Assembly (NCBI RefSeq): GCF_944327125.1
Contig: NZ_CALVGO010000005.1
Coordinates: 1 to 48,806, forward strand
Source: an uncultured Faecalicoccus sp.
GTDB taxonomy: Bacteria; Bacillota_I; Bacilli_A; Erysipelotrichales; Erysipelotrichaceae
Length of the DNA: 48,806 nt
Direction: 5' to 3'
Shown: in pieces, positions 34,008-42,007 of the stretch
How the letters are laid out: each line of letters begins with the position of its first letter
Position numbering within the stretch: position 1 is the first letter of the stretch
Notes under the pieces: generated by a model
What the model saw: the letters and a program-made list of their open reading frames with translations, nothing else
The model's database searches: none
What the model was told of the DNA's origin: nothing
Position numbers and translations under genes: made by a program

Positions 34008-35436
34008 AGTTTTCAGTAATTTCTACGATTCTCATCATGTTTGTAGCGCCATGTCCTTCCGGATAACCAGCGACTACAATAATGAAATCTCCATAGTGAC
34101 AACCTTTCATCAAGGCAATGTTTTTGGCAAGATCGACATCATTTTCTCGTGTATTTTGAATTTCACTGAAATAAGGATCAACGCCGAAAATTGGAAGCAT
34201 TGAACGTTCTGTTACTTCATCGAAACATACACCGATAATTGGCGCCTGTGGTCTAAAACGAGCCAAGCGACGAGCTGTCAATCCGCTTTGCGTAAAGGCG
34301 ATGATACACTTAATATCCAAGGCAATCGATGTATCTGCCGCGCTGACACCAATGGCATCGTTCAATGAATTGCGGGACGTGCGAATTCCTTCTTTTAATC
34401 TTTGACGGTACGGAATCATTGGTTCAATGGCATTGGCAATGCGATGCATCGTCTGCACACATTCAACCGGATAATTTCCGGCAGCACTTTCACCTGACAA
34501 CATAATACAATCTGTTCCATCCATGATCGCATTGGCAACGTCACTGGCTTCCGCACGTGTTGGACGAGGGTTTGTCTGCATACTTTCCAGCATATGTGTC
34601 GCAGTGATGACTGGCTTACCTAATTCATTGGCAATAGAAATGATCTGTTTCTGATAGATTGGAACCATTTCCAAACTAACATCGACACCCAGATCTCCAC
34701 GGGCAACCATCACACCGTCACTGACTTCCAGGATCTCGCGAAGGTTATCAAACCCTTCTTGATTTTCAATCTTAGGGAAAATCTGAATACTGTCTTTTCT
34801 CTCCGAAATCAAGATCTTACGAATCGCTAAAACATCATCTTTACGGCGAGTAAAACTTGCGGCAATATAATCAACATCCTGCTGACAACCAAAACGGATA
34901 TCCGCTTCATCCTTTTCAGAGATAAACGGCATTGTCAACACAACGCCCGGCAAGTTACACCCTTTCCGGCTCTTTAAGTAATGTGGATTTTCGATACGTC
35001 CCTTGATCATATCATCACTGACTTCAAGCACTGTAACTTTCAGTTTTCCATCATCCATTAAAATAGAATCTCCCACTTTAACATCATGGAATACTTCTGG
35101 GCAACGGAGGGTAAATTGTTCATGCGTTCCTTCCACTTCATCTTTAAGGATCTTGACAACATCCCCTGTTTCAAACTGACATCCGCCATCTTTGAAATCT
35201 CCCAAACGAATCTCTGGACCTTTTGTATCCAACAAGATTCCAATTGGCGTATTTAATTCTTTAGATACTTCACGAATCAGTTTGATACGGTTTCCATGTT
35301 CTTCATAACTTCCATGAGAGAAATTCAACCGGGCAATGTTCATTCCTGCCTGTACAAGGCGCTTTAAAGTTTCTTTATCCTCGCTGGCAGGGCCAATCGT
35401 ACAGATAATCTTTGTTTTCTTGTCACTAATACACAT
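34006..35436 (-). CDS. pyk: Pyruvate kinase
   Basis: A 476-aa glycolytic enzyme making pyruvate and ATP from phosphoenolpyruvate. Motifs seen: KIICTIGPAS, the substrate loop NIARLNFSHGS, LLDTKGPEIR, FPKIENQEG, MVARGDLGV and TATHMLESM with ESAAGNYPVE. The C-terminal regulatory domain (about 350-476) is present, without the extra PEP-utiliser domain found in some Bacillota. The start at 35436 matches the family N-terminus; an upstream TTG at 35463 is in frame, and GGAAGGAA lies between them, so the exact start is uncertain. It lies 34 bp after pfkA in one operon. Confidence 0.96.
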   Translation of the reverse strand: MCISDKKTKIICTIGPASEDKETLKRLVQAGMNIARLNFSHGSYEEHGNRIKLIREVSKELNTPIGILLDTKGPEIRLGDFKDGGCQFETGDVVKILKDEVEGTHEQFTLRCPEVFHDVKVGDSILMDDGKLKVTVLEVSDDMIKGRIENPHYLKSRKGCNLPGVVLTMPFISEKDEADIRFGCQQDVDYIAASFTRRKDDVLAIRKILISERKDSIQIFPKIENQEGFDNLREILEVSDGVMVARGDLGVDVSLEMVPIYQKQIISIANELGKPVITATHMLESMQTNPRPTRAEASDVANAIMDGTDCIMLSGESAAGNYPVECVQTMHRIANAIEPMIPYRQRLKEGIRTSRNSLNDAIGVSAADTSIALDIKCIIAFTQSGLTARRLARFRPQAPIIGVCFDEVTERSMLPIFGVDPYFSEIQNTRENDVDLAKNIALMKGCHYGDFIIVVAGYPEGHGATNMMRIVEITEN

Positions 35437-35470
35437 AAATGTTTTCGATTCCTTCCTTTTCAACTTTTCT

Positions 35471-36433
35471 TTACACTAATCTTTCAAATAAGTTTTGTAA
35501 CGACTTACGAGATTCCGCCGGCATGCTCAGTGCCTTTTCAATTGGATAAGATACGATCTTGTTGTCGCGAATGCAGACACAATGTCCTCCAATTCCCTGC
35601 ATCAGAAGATCCACTGCCTTTTCCCCCATTTGGCTGGCCAACATACGGTCATACGGACATGGAGATCCTCCTCGCTGGATGTGACCTAATACCGTTGCCC
35701 TTCCTGAAAATCCAGTATTCAATGTCACTTTTTTAGCGAATTGGTCCACATCGGTAATTTTCTCTGAAATTACCACGATGGCATGTTTTTTCTTCTTGAT
35801 GATATCCAAATCGCGTAAACGATCCAAAACGTCATTTTCATCAAAGCCTGTTTCACTGGTTACGATCATATCGGCCCCAGATGCGATACCAGACCATAAT
35901 GCCAGGTCCCCGCAACGGTTTCCCATAACTTCGACAATGGAACAACGGTGGTGCGAGTTAGAAGTGTCACGCAGTTTATCGATGGCGTCTACAACTGTTT
36001 CTAATGCAGTGTGGAACCCAATCGTAAAGTCGGTGCACGTAATATCGTTATCAATGGTTCCTGGCAAGCCGATACAGTTGATACCCATCTCTGTCAATGA
36101 CAGGGCGCCTCGGTATGAACCGTCGCCTCCGATGACCACAACGGCTTCAATTCCCCGTTTGCCTAACTGATGAATGGCTTTACGGCGTACTTCTTCATCT
36201 TTGAATTCTGGCAAACGAGCGGAACCAAGAATCGTTCCTCCGCGGTTTACGATCTCACGAATCGTCTCTCTTGTCATTGGCTCAATATACCCTTCTACCA
36301 TGCCTTTATAGCCATTGTAGATACCAAATACTTCAAGACCGCTGTTTAATCCAACCTTTGTAACAGCACGGATGGCTGCATTCATCCCTGGCGAATCGCC
36401 ACCGGAAGTTAAAATCCCGATTCTTCTAACCAT
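35471..36433 (-). CDS. pfkA: ATP-dependent 6-phosphofructokinase
   Basis: A 320-aa enzyme phosphorylating fructose 6-phosphate. The nucleotide loop GILTSGGDSPGMNAAIRA is followed by VIGGDGSYRGA, the catalytic GTIDNDI and the allosteric/substrate motif EVMGNRCGDLAL. HIQRGGSP is near residue 245. Length is typical of the ATP-PFK of Bacillota. The start at 36433 has AGGAGG; an in-frame start at 36475 lies upstream. It leads the pfkA-pyk operon, the common arrangement in Gram-positive bacteria. Confidence 0.97.
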   Translation of the reverse strand: MVRRIGILTSGGDSPGMNAAIRAVTKVGLNSGLEVFGIYNGYKGMVEGYIEPMTRETIREIVNRGGTILGSARLPEFKDEEVRRKAIHQLGKRGIEAVVVIGGDGSYRGALSLTEMGINCIGLPGTIDNDITCTDFTIGFHTALETVVDAIDKLRDTSNSHHRCSIVEVMGNRCGDLALWSGIASGADMIVTSETGFDENDVLDRLRDLDIIKKKKHAIVVISEKITDVDQFAKKVTLNTGFSGRATVLGHIQRGGSPCPYDRMLASQMGEKAVDLLMQGIGGHCVCIRDNKIVSYPIEKALSMPAESRKSLQNLFERLV

Positions 36434-36479
36434 ATTTGTTCCTCCTAAGAATGATTTAGAACCATTCTCTAGCACTTTA

Positions 36480-36488
36480 AATATACCA
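36480..36488 (-). promoter_or_regulatory. Extended -10 promoter of pfkA-pyk
   Basis: TG-G-TATATT on the minus strand, the same extended -10 as in the gpmI promoter. No convincing -35 box is seen. Confidence 0.45.
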
Positions 36489-36518
36489 TAATGCGAATCG
36501 AAAAAGAAGTAAAAGAAT

Positions 36519-36541
36519 GGTAAGTTTTTTCCTTACAACAT
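36519..36541 (-). terminator. Weak hairpin after the PTS EIICB gene (possible terminator)
   Basis: A 5-bp stem (GTAAG / CTTAC) with a 7-nt loop, followed in the minus direction by a mixed U-rich stretch. It is weaker than the other terminators here. Confidence 0.3.
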
Positions 36542-36555
36542 CTCTCTGACTATTA

Positions 36556-37959
36556 TCAGATATAATATTTTTGCAGCATATCATAAATGTGTTCTGCTTG
36601 TACTCCATAAACAATTTGTACTTCGTTGGACAAAAACTTATAATCTATTGCCCCTGTATTTTCTAACTCTTTAAAGTTAAACTTTTCTGTGTTTTTCAAT
36701 TCTATTCTTAGTCTTGTCGTACAATAATTCACATGTACAATGTTTTCGCTGCCACCGCATGCTTTTATAATTTTGGTAACTACATCATTGATGTCCTGAT
36801 TCTCTATATAATTTCCTTCTTCCAATCCAACTATTCTTCCAACTGTATGGAAATTAAAATGTCGGATTAAAAACGAAAATGAAAAATAATAGATTCCAAA
36901 AAATAGAATACAGAGAAATAAGATATTTAACGGATGATTAGCTAAAGGCATTGCCAAAGACAAGATATAATCAATCAAACCTGCTGAAAAGCTAAAACCG
37001 GCTATCCATTTCAAACTGGCACATAAGAACAAACTAAATCCGCATAATATCGCGTGAAATATATACAGTATGGGCGCCTGATACATAAAGGAAAATTCCA
37101 GAGGTTCCGTTATCCCCGTCAATATTGAAGACAGTCCTGCTGAAAAATAAAAAGATTTTAATCTTTTTTTCTGTGTAGTAAAAGAATTCTTGTACATAGC
37201 CAAGGCCATCGCAGGAACTCCAGCCAACATAATGGGATAAAATCCGGCTTGATACATTCCGGTAATCCCTTTTATACCTTTTGATGACCAAAAGTTTCCA
37301 ATATCGTTGATTCCTAGCACATCAAACCAAAACACAGAATTTAACGTATGATGCATTCCTATAGGCAATAACAATCGGTTTAAAAGGCCATAAATACCCG
37401 CACCTATTGGACCGAGTTCACTAATCATTCTTCCTAGATCTAACAACATAGAATATAATAAGGGCCAGAATAACACCAAAACTAAAGATAAAAAGATCAT
37501 GGATGCAACAGAAACAAAAATACCGGAAAACATTGCATTGTCTTTTTTTACAGTAAGCCAATAGCGTAAAACCGCAACAGACAGAACCCCGGATAAAATA
37601 CCAATAAACTGATTATCACTATTTAAAAAAGCTTCTTTGATAATTTCCGGTTTCATGCCAAACATTTCTAGTGGCTGATTATGTATAAGAATGTTTTTTA
37701 CAACTAAATAACATAGCAGACCATTCAGAGCATATATATTTTTTCTTTCTTTCCCTAAACCAAAGGCTACACCTATGGCAAATAGCATAGGCATTTGATC
37801 AAGTACCATATTACCAATGGACTTAAACAAGGTCGCAAATGCATAAAGCGCTTTAATTTGAACTCGTTCTAAAAAGTAGCCTAGTCCGTTTAATATCGCA
37901 GCCAAAGGGAAAATTGCGATTGGCAGTTGTAATGAAGATCCAATGTCTTTTAATTTCAT
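36556..37959 (-). CDS. PTS sugar transporter EIICB (glucose superfamily), catalytically intact
   Basis: A 467-aa PTS permease. The EIIC domain (about 1-385, about 10 TM segments) has LPIGMHHTLNSVFW (the GxHH motif) and the substrate motif GITEPLEF. The C-terminal EIIB domain (about 390-467) has the phosphocysteine motif CTTRLRIELKN after NIVHVNY. It phosphorylates its sugar during uptake, taking phosphate from HPr through an EIIA encoded elsewhere. The glucose/GlcNAc/beta-glucoside branch fits, but the sugar is unknown. The start at 37959 has a GGAAAGG site. It is the last gene of an operon behind a LicT-type antiterminator. Confidence 0.92.
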   Translation of the reverse strand: MKLKDIGSSLQLPIAIFPLAAILNGLGYFLERVQIKALYAFATLFKSIGNMVLDQMPMLFAIGVAFGLGKERKNIYALNGLLCYLVVKNILIHNQPLEMFGMKPEIIKEAFLNSDNQFIGILSGVLSVAVLRYWLTVKKDNAMFSGIFVSVASMIFLSLVLVLFWPLLYSMLLDLGRMISELGPIGAGIYGLLNRLLLPIGMHHTLNSVFWFDVLGINDIGNFWSSKGIKGITGMYQAGFYPIMLAGVPAMALAMYKNSFTTQKKRLKSFYFSAGLSSILTGITEPLEFSFMYQAPILYIFHAILCGFSLFLCASLKWIAGFSFSAGLIDYILSLAMPLANHPLNILFLCILFFGIYYFSFSFLIRHFNFHTVGRIVGLEEGNYIENQDINDVVTKIIKACGGSENIVHVNYCTTRLRIELKNTEKFNFKELENTGAIDYKFLSNEVQIVYGVQAEHIYDMLQKYYI

Positions 37960-37980
37960 AAATGTCAGCCTTTCCAATCA

Positions 37981-38817
37981 TCAACTTATTATCTTAATAA
38001 TATGAATCATCAAATAAACTTTTTCACTTTCCTGTAAAACATAATTATAGTCATGTTCCACCATAGCAGAAATTTCATTCACACATTCAAGGATTCGATC
38101 ATTTCTTTTTGTCAAAAACGAAAATAGATCATCCACCTTGATTTCATTATGACCAGATTCTTTAGAAAAAATATGCTGACCTAGAAATTTTAGATGAGTG
38201 ATAAATCGTGCATGGTTTAAATCTTGTTCATTGAACTCAATGCTGTAAAACTCTTCTACAATTCTTTGGACATCCTTGATAAATCGAAGAATTTTACTAA
38301 TTTGGGTATATTCTGTATCCGAACCTACCATAGCATTCACTATATGCATTGCGATATACCCAGCTTCATTTTCATCCAATGCAATCCCTGTGTTTACCTG
38401 AATAAATTTTATTGCCCATAAGCCAATTTTAAATTCCTGTTTATAAAGGCTTCGAATTTCATTAAGCATAAGATTAGGAACCGATATTCCTTTTCTCTTT
38501 CTCTCTACGGCATAGCATATATGATCACTTAAAGATATTAATATCTGGTTGCTCAACTGAACTTGGAGCTTCTCGCTTGCTTTAGATGCAATAGCCTCTG
38601 AAATACGAAAATATAATAAAGGAACACGATCCAACAATTGTTTAAGCTGGCTTTGCTGACGTGATTCAAATGTATATATTTTATCCACTTTATTCTTGTC
38701 AATAAGATCTCCCGGTTTCTTTTTAAAACCAATACCCGAACCCACAATAATAACTTCAGATCCTTCTTTATCCGCGGAAACAATATTGTTATTATAGACC
38801 TTTAAAATTTTCATCAT
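37981..38817 (-). CDS. BglG/LicT-family transcription antiterminator
   Basis: A 278-aa protein: an N-terminal RNA-binding CAT domain (1-55; ILKVYNNNIVSA, IVGSGIGFKKK) followed by two PTS regulation domains (PRD1 about 65-170, PRD2 about 175-278). The phosphorylatable histidines are present in SDHICYA, YIAMHIVNA, THLKFLGQHIF and LMIHIIKI. When dephosphorylated at PRD1 (sugar present), such proteins bind a RAT hairpin and prevent termination. A RAT-like hairpin overlapping a terminator lies at the head of this operon (41133-41190). The gene overlaps the end of the degenerate PTS gene by 26 bp. Confidence 0.94.
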   Translation of the reverse strand: MMKILKVYNNNIVSADKEGSEVIIVGSGIGFKKKPGDLIDKNKVDKIYTFESRQQSQLKQLLDRVPLLYFRISEAIASKASEKLQVQLSNQILISLSDHICYAVERKRKGISVPNLMLNEIRSLYKQEFKIGLWAIKFIQVNTGIALDENEAGYIAMHIVNAMVGSDTEYTQISKILRFIKDVQRIVEEFYSIEFNEQDLNHARFITHLKFLGQHIFSKESGHNEIKVDDLFSFLTKRNDRILECVNEISAMVEHDYNYVLQESEKVYLMIHIIKIIS

Positions 38818-40102
38818 CTATTTCACCATCCAATTTCATCATCGCTAAGTTTTCATGATATTTTTCCATAAAAATACGACAGGCTCGCTCTTCATCATAA
38901 AAAAAGTCTATAATATAGTATTCATTTTTATGAAAAAACTGATACATTTTACTTTCTTCGATTTGCTTTGAATCAATAAATTCAGGATCTATTAACTGGA
39001 TTTTCAGTCGATTACTTTCGGACTTCATCTCCAAAATATTTTCTACGCCTCCCAGGGAATCCAATATGTTTTCCGCATCCGCTTCTGTGATGACAGGAAA
39101 TATCAATTGCAAGCTTATTTTATTATTATGGTAGTGCGCGAAAAGAATCAAAATAACAAAGACAGTGCAGAAAATCACCAAAAGGTTTATCCCATCATAA
39201 AGTAAAATGGTAAACAGGCCATTTGCCACAACTAGAAATAACCAGCAAACCGGATCACATATCATTAAAAGGTACATCAAAGATTCAAAATGGAATGTGA
39301 ATACACCCACAGCCAAACAAAAAAAGAGATAATAAAAAACGGTTTTTATAGTTCTTTTTTGGTAAAGGATCAAAATAACAATCATAACGAGAAAAACGCT
39401 TATATAACGGTATCCCTGATCCATTCCCGTTAAAATGTAAAAAGAAGGAAACAAATCATTCAATCCTATGACTTGTAAAAAAGTATCCATACTGGCTGCT
39501 AAGCCAAGACCTAATGTATTCCACGAATAAAATAAATCCATAATGGACTTAAACGCATGAAATATTATCGAATAAAAAACATAAACCAGAGGTGCTATGC
39601 CAATCATAATCAATGTTGTGATAATAGGGACCGATTTCCTTCCCGAAAAGAAGGCAATCGCATTGGGAAGACGTAAATCTGAAAAACGATTAAACACTTT
39701 TGCTGCCACACAACCTGTGAATAAGCCAATCAAAGGATTTTCTAAATACATGCAACTGCTATCAACTTTTAAACGCATATAATAAAACGCTTCATTCAAA
39801 ACATCTGCATTTAAGACAGAGATTAAAATCAAATATGCGATTGCACCGCTAATTACCGCACTTCCATCTTGTGTTTTGGAAAGTTTATAGGCTAAAGTAC
39901 TGGATAATATAAGCGGTAAAAAATCTAAATATAAATCAGGCAAGGAAATTAGAACATTAAGATAATTAATATTAATGATCATCATTATTCGTTGGGCTAA
40001 AAATGACGTCATGTACATAAATGGAAAAAGACTTATCGGCAGCCAGCAAAGTGCCCATAAGTTTTTAAGTTTATCCCATAAATTGAATAAGATTTTCACC
40101 AT
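38792..40102 (-). CDS. Degenerate PTS EIICB-like membrane protein, catalytic residues lost
   Basis: A 436-aa protein with the same layout as PTS EIICB: about 10 TM segments (1 to about 335) plus a C-terminal EIIB-like domain (about 342-410; ENILDSLGGVENILEM). Each catalytic motif is altered. Where the neighbour has GMHH this protein has GLAAS; where it has GITEPLEF this has GVFTFHFE; and where the EIIB phosphocysteine should be (CTTRLR) it reads ESNRLK. It cannot take part in normal phosphotransfer. The intact frame, a good GGAG site and its position beside a LicT-type regulator suggest it is functional, perhaps as a sugar sensor or a partner of the active EIICB. I do not know a named family for it. 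Confidence 0.85.
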   Translation of the reverse strand: MVKILFNLWDKLKNLWALCWLPISLFPFMYMTSFLAQRIMMIININYLNVLISLPDLYLDFLPLILSSTLAYKLSKTQDGSAVISGAIAYLILISVLNADVLNEAFYYMRLKVDSSCMYLENPLIGLFTGCVAAKVFNRFSDLRLPNAIAFFSGRKSVPIITTLIMIGIAPLVYVFYSIIFHAFKSIMDLFYSWNTLGLGLAASMDTFLQVIGLNDLFPSFYILTGMDQGYRYISVFLVMIVILILYQKRTIKTVFYYLFFCLAVGVFTFHFESLMYLLMICDPVCWLFLVVANGLFTILLYDGINLLVIFCTVFVILILFAHYHNNKISLQLIFPVITEADAENILDSLGGVENILEMKSESNRLKIQLIDPEFIDSKQIEESKMYQFFHKNEYYIIDFFYDEERACRIFMEKYHENLAMMKLDGEIDDENFKGL

Positions 40103-40117
40103 ATCATCTCCATTAAA

Positions 40118-40158
40118 GCAAAAAGTTGCAAAAAGCTCAAAAATATTGAACTTTTTGC
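40118..40158 (-). promoter_or_regulatory. Mutually exclusive hairpins before the degenerate PTS gene
   Basis: In the mRNA, a 13-bp hairpin (40128-40158, 5-nt loop) competes with a 10-bp hairpin formed by the same 5' strand (AAAAAG core) and a duplicated downstream copy (40118-40127). No clean U-run follows, so it is not an ordinary terminator. It lies between the EEP lipoprotein gene and the PTS-like gene, about 16 nt before the start codon. Confidence 0.45.
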
Positions 40159-40172
40159 AAAAACCTTTAAAA

Positions 40173-41069
40173 CTATTTTAATTCAAGAGTTACAACTATT
40201 GGATTATGGTCAGATAATTTTGAATCTACCATTTTGACAGATTTTATTTTAATATTTTTAGATACGATCACATTATCGACACTATTAACGTTCATAGTAT
40301 CATCAGTCCCATTGAATGTATCTAACCATTTGCCGTCTTTTCCATTGGAAATATTATAATCTTCTTTAAACAAATCAAATTCTTTTGTTGATTGAGTCGC
40401 ATTAAAATCTCCAACCAAGATTTTATATTCACAAGTATCTTCATCCAAAGCTTCTTTTAATGTTTCCATCTGCTGCTTTCTTAGATCCATATCTTCATAA
40501 CTAAGATGGGTATTATAGAACGCAATTTTCTTTCCGTCTTTTTCAAAAACAACCCTTTGATAATATCTTGGTTCAACCGGTCCTTTGGCAGATACTGCAT
40601 CTAAAGCATCATTGGAAGCTTGATCGTCTGGATCATTATTCATATATGCTTCTTTCAACTCATTGGCCAATTCTTCGCCTTTAAAAAGATCGCTGTATAA
40701 TTTTGTTTCAGATGTTTCTTGCAGTTCATATTGAGAAATAGTAGCAATACCATATTCTCCGCCTTGGAATCCAATACAGTTTGTGTAGTACCCATCTTGA
40801 TATGGATCTTGAGCAAATTTTTCTACAACATCATAGTTATTTCTTTTTGTCTTTTTATCCACTTCTTGAAGACCAACAATTTCCACATTGTTTTCGGCCA
40901 TTAAATCGCGCTGTGCTTCAACATCGGGTTGCGATTTAGCATCAATATTAAAGGTCCCCACGATCAGTTCTTCACCATTAGCCTTTGAATCTTCCGTGGT
41001 TCCGGAACTACATGCCGCCAAAGACGTAATAACAGTGGCAGCACACAATATAGATAGTAATTTTTTCAT
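40173..41069 (-). CDS. Endonuclease/exonuclease/phosphatase (EEP)-fold lipoprotein
   Basis: A 298-aa exported lipoprotein with signal peptide and lipobox LAAC (C20). The mature part has the EEP fold motifs in order: VGTFNID, VGLQEVD (metal-ligand Glu), YNTHLSYED (catalytic His), LVGDFNATQ (D/N pair), DNVIVS and SDHNPIV (Asp-His). The superfamily includes DNase I-like nucleases, sphingomyelinases and other phosphodiesterases. It sits on the outer face of the membrane. It is the first gene of an operon with two PTS-type proteins and a LicT regulator, so it may release or process the phosphodiester that carries the transported sugar (inference). The true substrate is unknown. Confidence 0.86.
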   Translation of the reverse strand: MKKLLSILCAATVITSLAACSSGTTEDSKANGEELIVGTFNIDAKSQPDVEAQRDLMAENNVEIVGLQEVDKKTKRNNYDVVEKFAQDPYQDGYYTNCIGFQGGEYGIATISQYELQETSETKLYSDLFKGEELANELKEAYMNNDPDDQASNDALDAVSAKGPVEPRYYQRVVFEKDGKKIAFYNTHLSYEDMDLRKQQMETLKEALDEDTCEYKILVGDFNATQSTKEFDLFKEDYNISNGKDGKWLDTFNGTDDTMNVNSVDNVIVSKNIKIKSVKMVDSKLSDHNPIVVTLELK

Positions 41070-41132
41070 AATGCCCTCACATCTCCTTTTTGAGTTAGTA
41101 AAAATAATATCATGAGCTCATAAATTAAGAAG

Positions 41133-41168
41133 AAAAAAGGCATAAGTATCCCGTCGGAAACTTATGCC
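41133..41168 (-). terminator. Leader terminator controlling the EEP-PTS operon (attenuator)
   Basis: A 9-bp stem GGCATAAGT / ACTTATGCC with an inner TCC/GGA stem and a U-run, lying between the promoter at 41216-41244 and the first gene (start 41069). Its 5' strand overlaps the RAT-like hairpin, so the two structures cannot form together. Confidence 0.88.
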
Positions 41169-41190
41169 TGCATAACCAGTTACACGTTTT
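41158..41190 (-). promoter_or_regulatory. RAT (ribonucleic antiterminator)-like element for the LicT-family protein
   Basis: The leader RNA contains GUAACUGGUUAUGCAGGCAU (20 nt), which matches the LicT-type RAT pattern (ACUG, 5-6 nt, GCAGGCA). The upper stem CUG/CAG is flanked by internal loops UAA and GCA, with a lower stem AAAC/GUUU. The 3' side (CAGGCAUAAG) overlaps the terminator at 41133-41168. A LicT/BglG protein is encoded in the same operon. Confidence 0.75.
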
Positions 41191-41215
41191 CTCTTCTTTT
41201 ATCTTTACATTGAAA

Positions 41216-41244
41216 ATAATAAGATTCTTTTCTGTGTTTGTCAA
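41216..41244 (-). promoter_or_regulatory. Promoter of the EEP-PTS-LicT operon
   Basis: TTGACA-17-TATTAT on the minus strand. The predicted start is near 41209, so the leader before the EEP ATG is about 140 nt and contains the RAT and attenuator. Confidence 0.82.
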
Positions 41245-41269
41245 TAAAAAAAGACCGAATTTATCGGTC
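41245..41269 (-). terminator. Intrinsic terminator of the lysine ABC operon
   Basis: Stem GACCGA / TCGGTC with a 5-nt loop and a U-run. The stop codon of the ATPase gene (41261-41263) lies in the loop. Confidence 0.82.
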
Positions 41270-41998
41270 AAAATAACGAGATAGAAATTGTTTGGTCCGA
41301 TCTTGTTCCGGATTTTCAAAGATCTTCTGTGGCGACCCTTGTTCCGCAATGACACCTTTATCCATAAAGATCACTCGATCACTGACATCTTTGGCAAACT
41401 GCATCTCATGGGTCACAATAGCCATTGTCAAGCCTTCTTTGGCTAGTGTCTGCATAACTTCTAAAACATCTCCAACCATTTCCGGGTCCAATGCAGATGT
41501 CGGTTCATCAAACAATAAGACTTCCGGATCCATACATAAAGCACGGGCAATCGCCACACGCTGTTTTTGCCCACCGGATAAACGAGTCGAACTGGCATCG
41601 GCAAAATTCTGCATACCAACTTCTTCCAAGTGCTGCATGGCAATTTTTTGTGCTTCTTCTTTCGAACGCTTTAAGACTTTGATCTGACCGATCATACAAT
41701 TTTCTAAAACGGTCTTATTCGCAAATAAATTAAAGCTTTGAAAAACCATTCCCACTTTGGAACGATAGGTTGTCAAAGGAAGTTTGCCACTTAAAATGTC
41801 TGTTCCTTTATATAAAATGTTTCCGCCATCCGGAATCTCCAATAAGTTGATACAGCGAAGAAGCGTACTTTTTCCCGAACCGGAAGATCCAATGATCGTC
41901 ACCACTTCCCCTTTGTTGATTTCAAAATCAATATCGTTTAAAACTTGAAGATCTCCAAAATGTTTTTTCAGATGTTGTACTTGAATGACTGTTTCCAT
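41261..41998 (-). CDS. Amino-acid ABC transporter ATP-binding protein (probably lysine)
   Basis: A 245-aa GlnQ/HisP-type ATPase. Walker [11 protein letters not shown]-loop [13 protein letters not shown], signature LSGGQKQR, Walker [13 protein letters not shown] and the H-loop VTHE are intact. It belongs to the polar amino acid transporter (PAAT) group. It is the third gene of SBP-permease-ATPase; the lysine riboswitch at the operon head indicates lysine import. Confidence 0.94.
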   Translation of the reverse strand: METVIQVQHLKKHFGDLQVLNDIDFEINKGEVVTIIGSSGSGKSTLLRCINLLEIPDGGNILYKGTDILSGKLPLTTYRSKVGMVFQSFNLFANKTVLENCMIGQIKVLKRSKEEAQKIAMQHLEEVGMQNFADASSTRLSGGQKQRVAIARALCMDPEVLLFDEPTSALDPEMVGDVLEVMQTLAKEGLTMAIVTHEMQFAKDVSDRVIFMDKGVIAEQGSPQKIFENPEQDRTKQFLSRYFDR

Positions 41999-42007
41999 AC
42001 AAACCTC

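Noticed and set aside
40118-40158. Hairpins before the degenerate PTS gene as a simple intrinsic terminator of the EEP gene
   Set aside because: No U-run follows either alternative stem, and the downstream gene has no promoter of its own in the 70-nt gap.
41125-41355. Minus-strand open frame of 76 codons across the lysine ATPase end and the RAT leader
   Set aside because: It is out of frame with the ATPase gene, crosses a terminator and the promoter, has no ribosome binding site, and its sequence shows no protein-like features.
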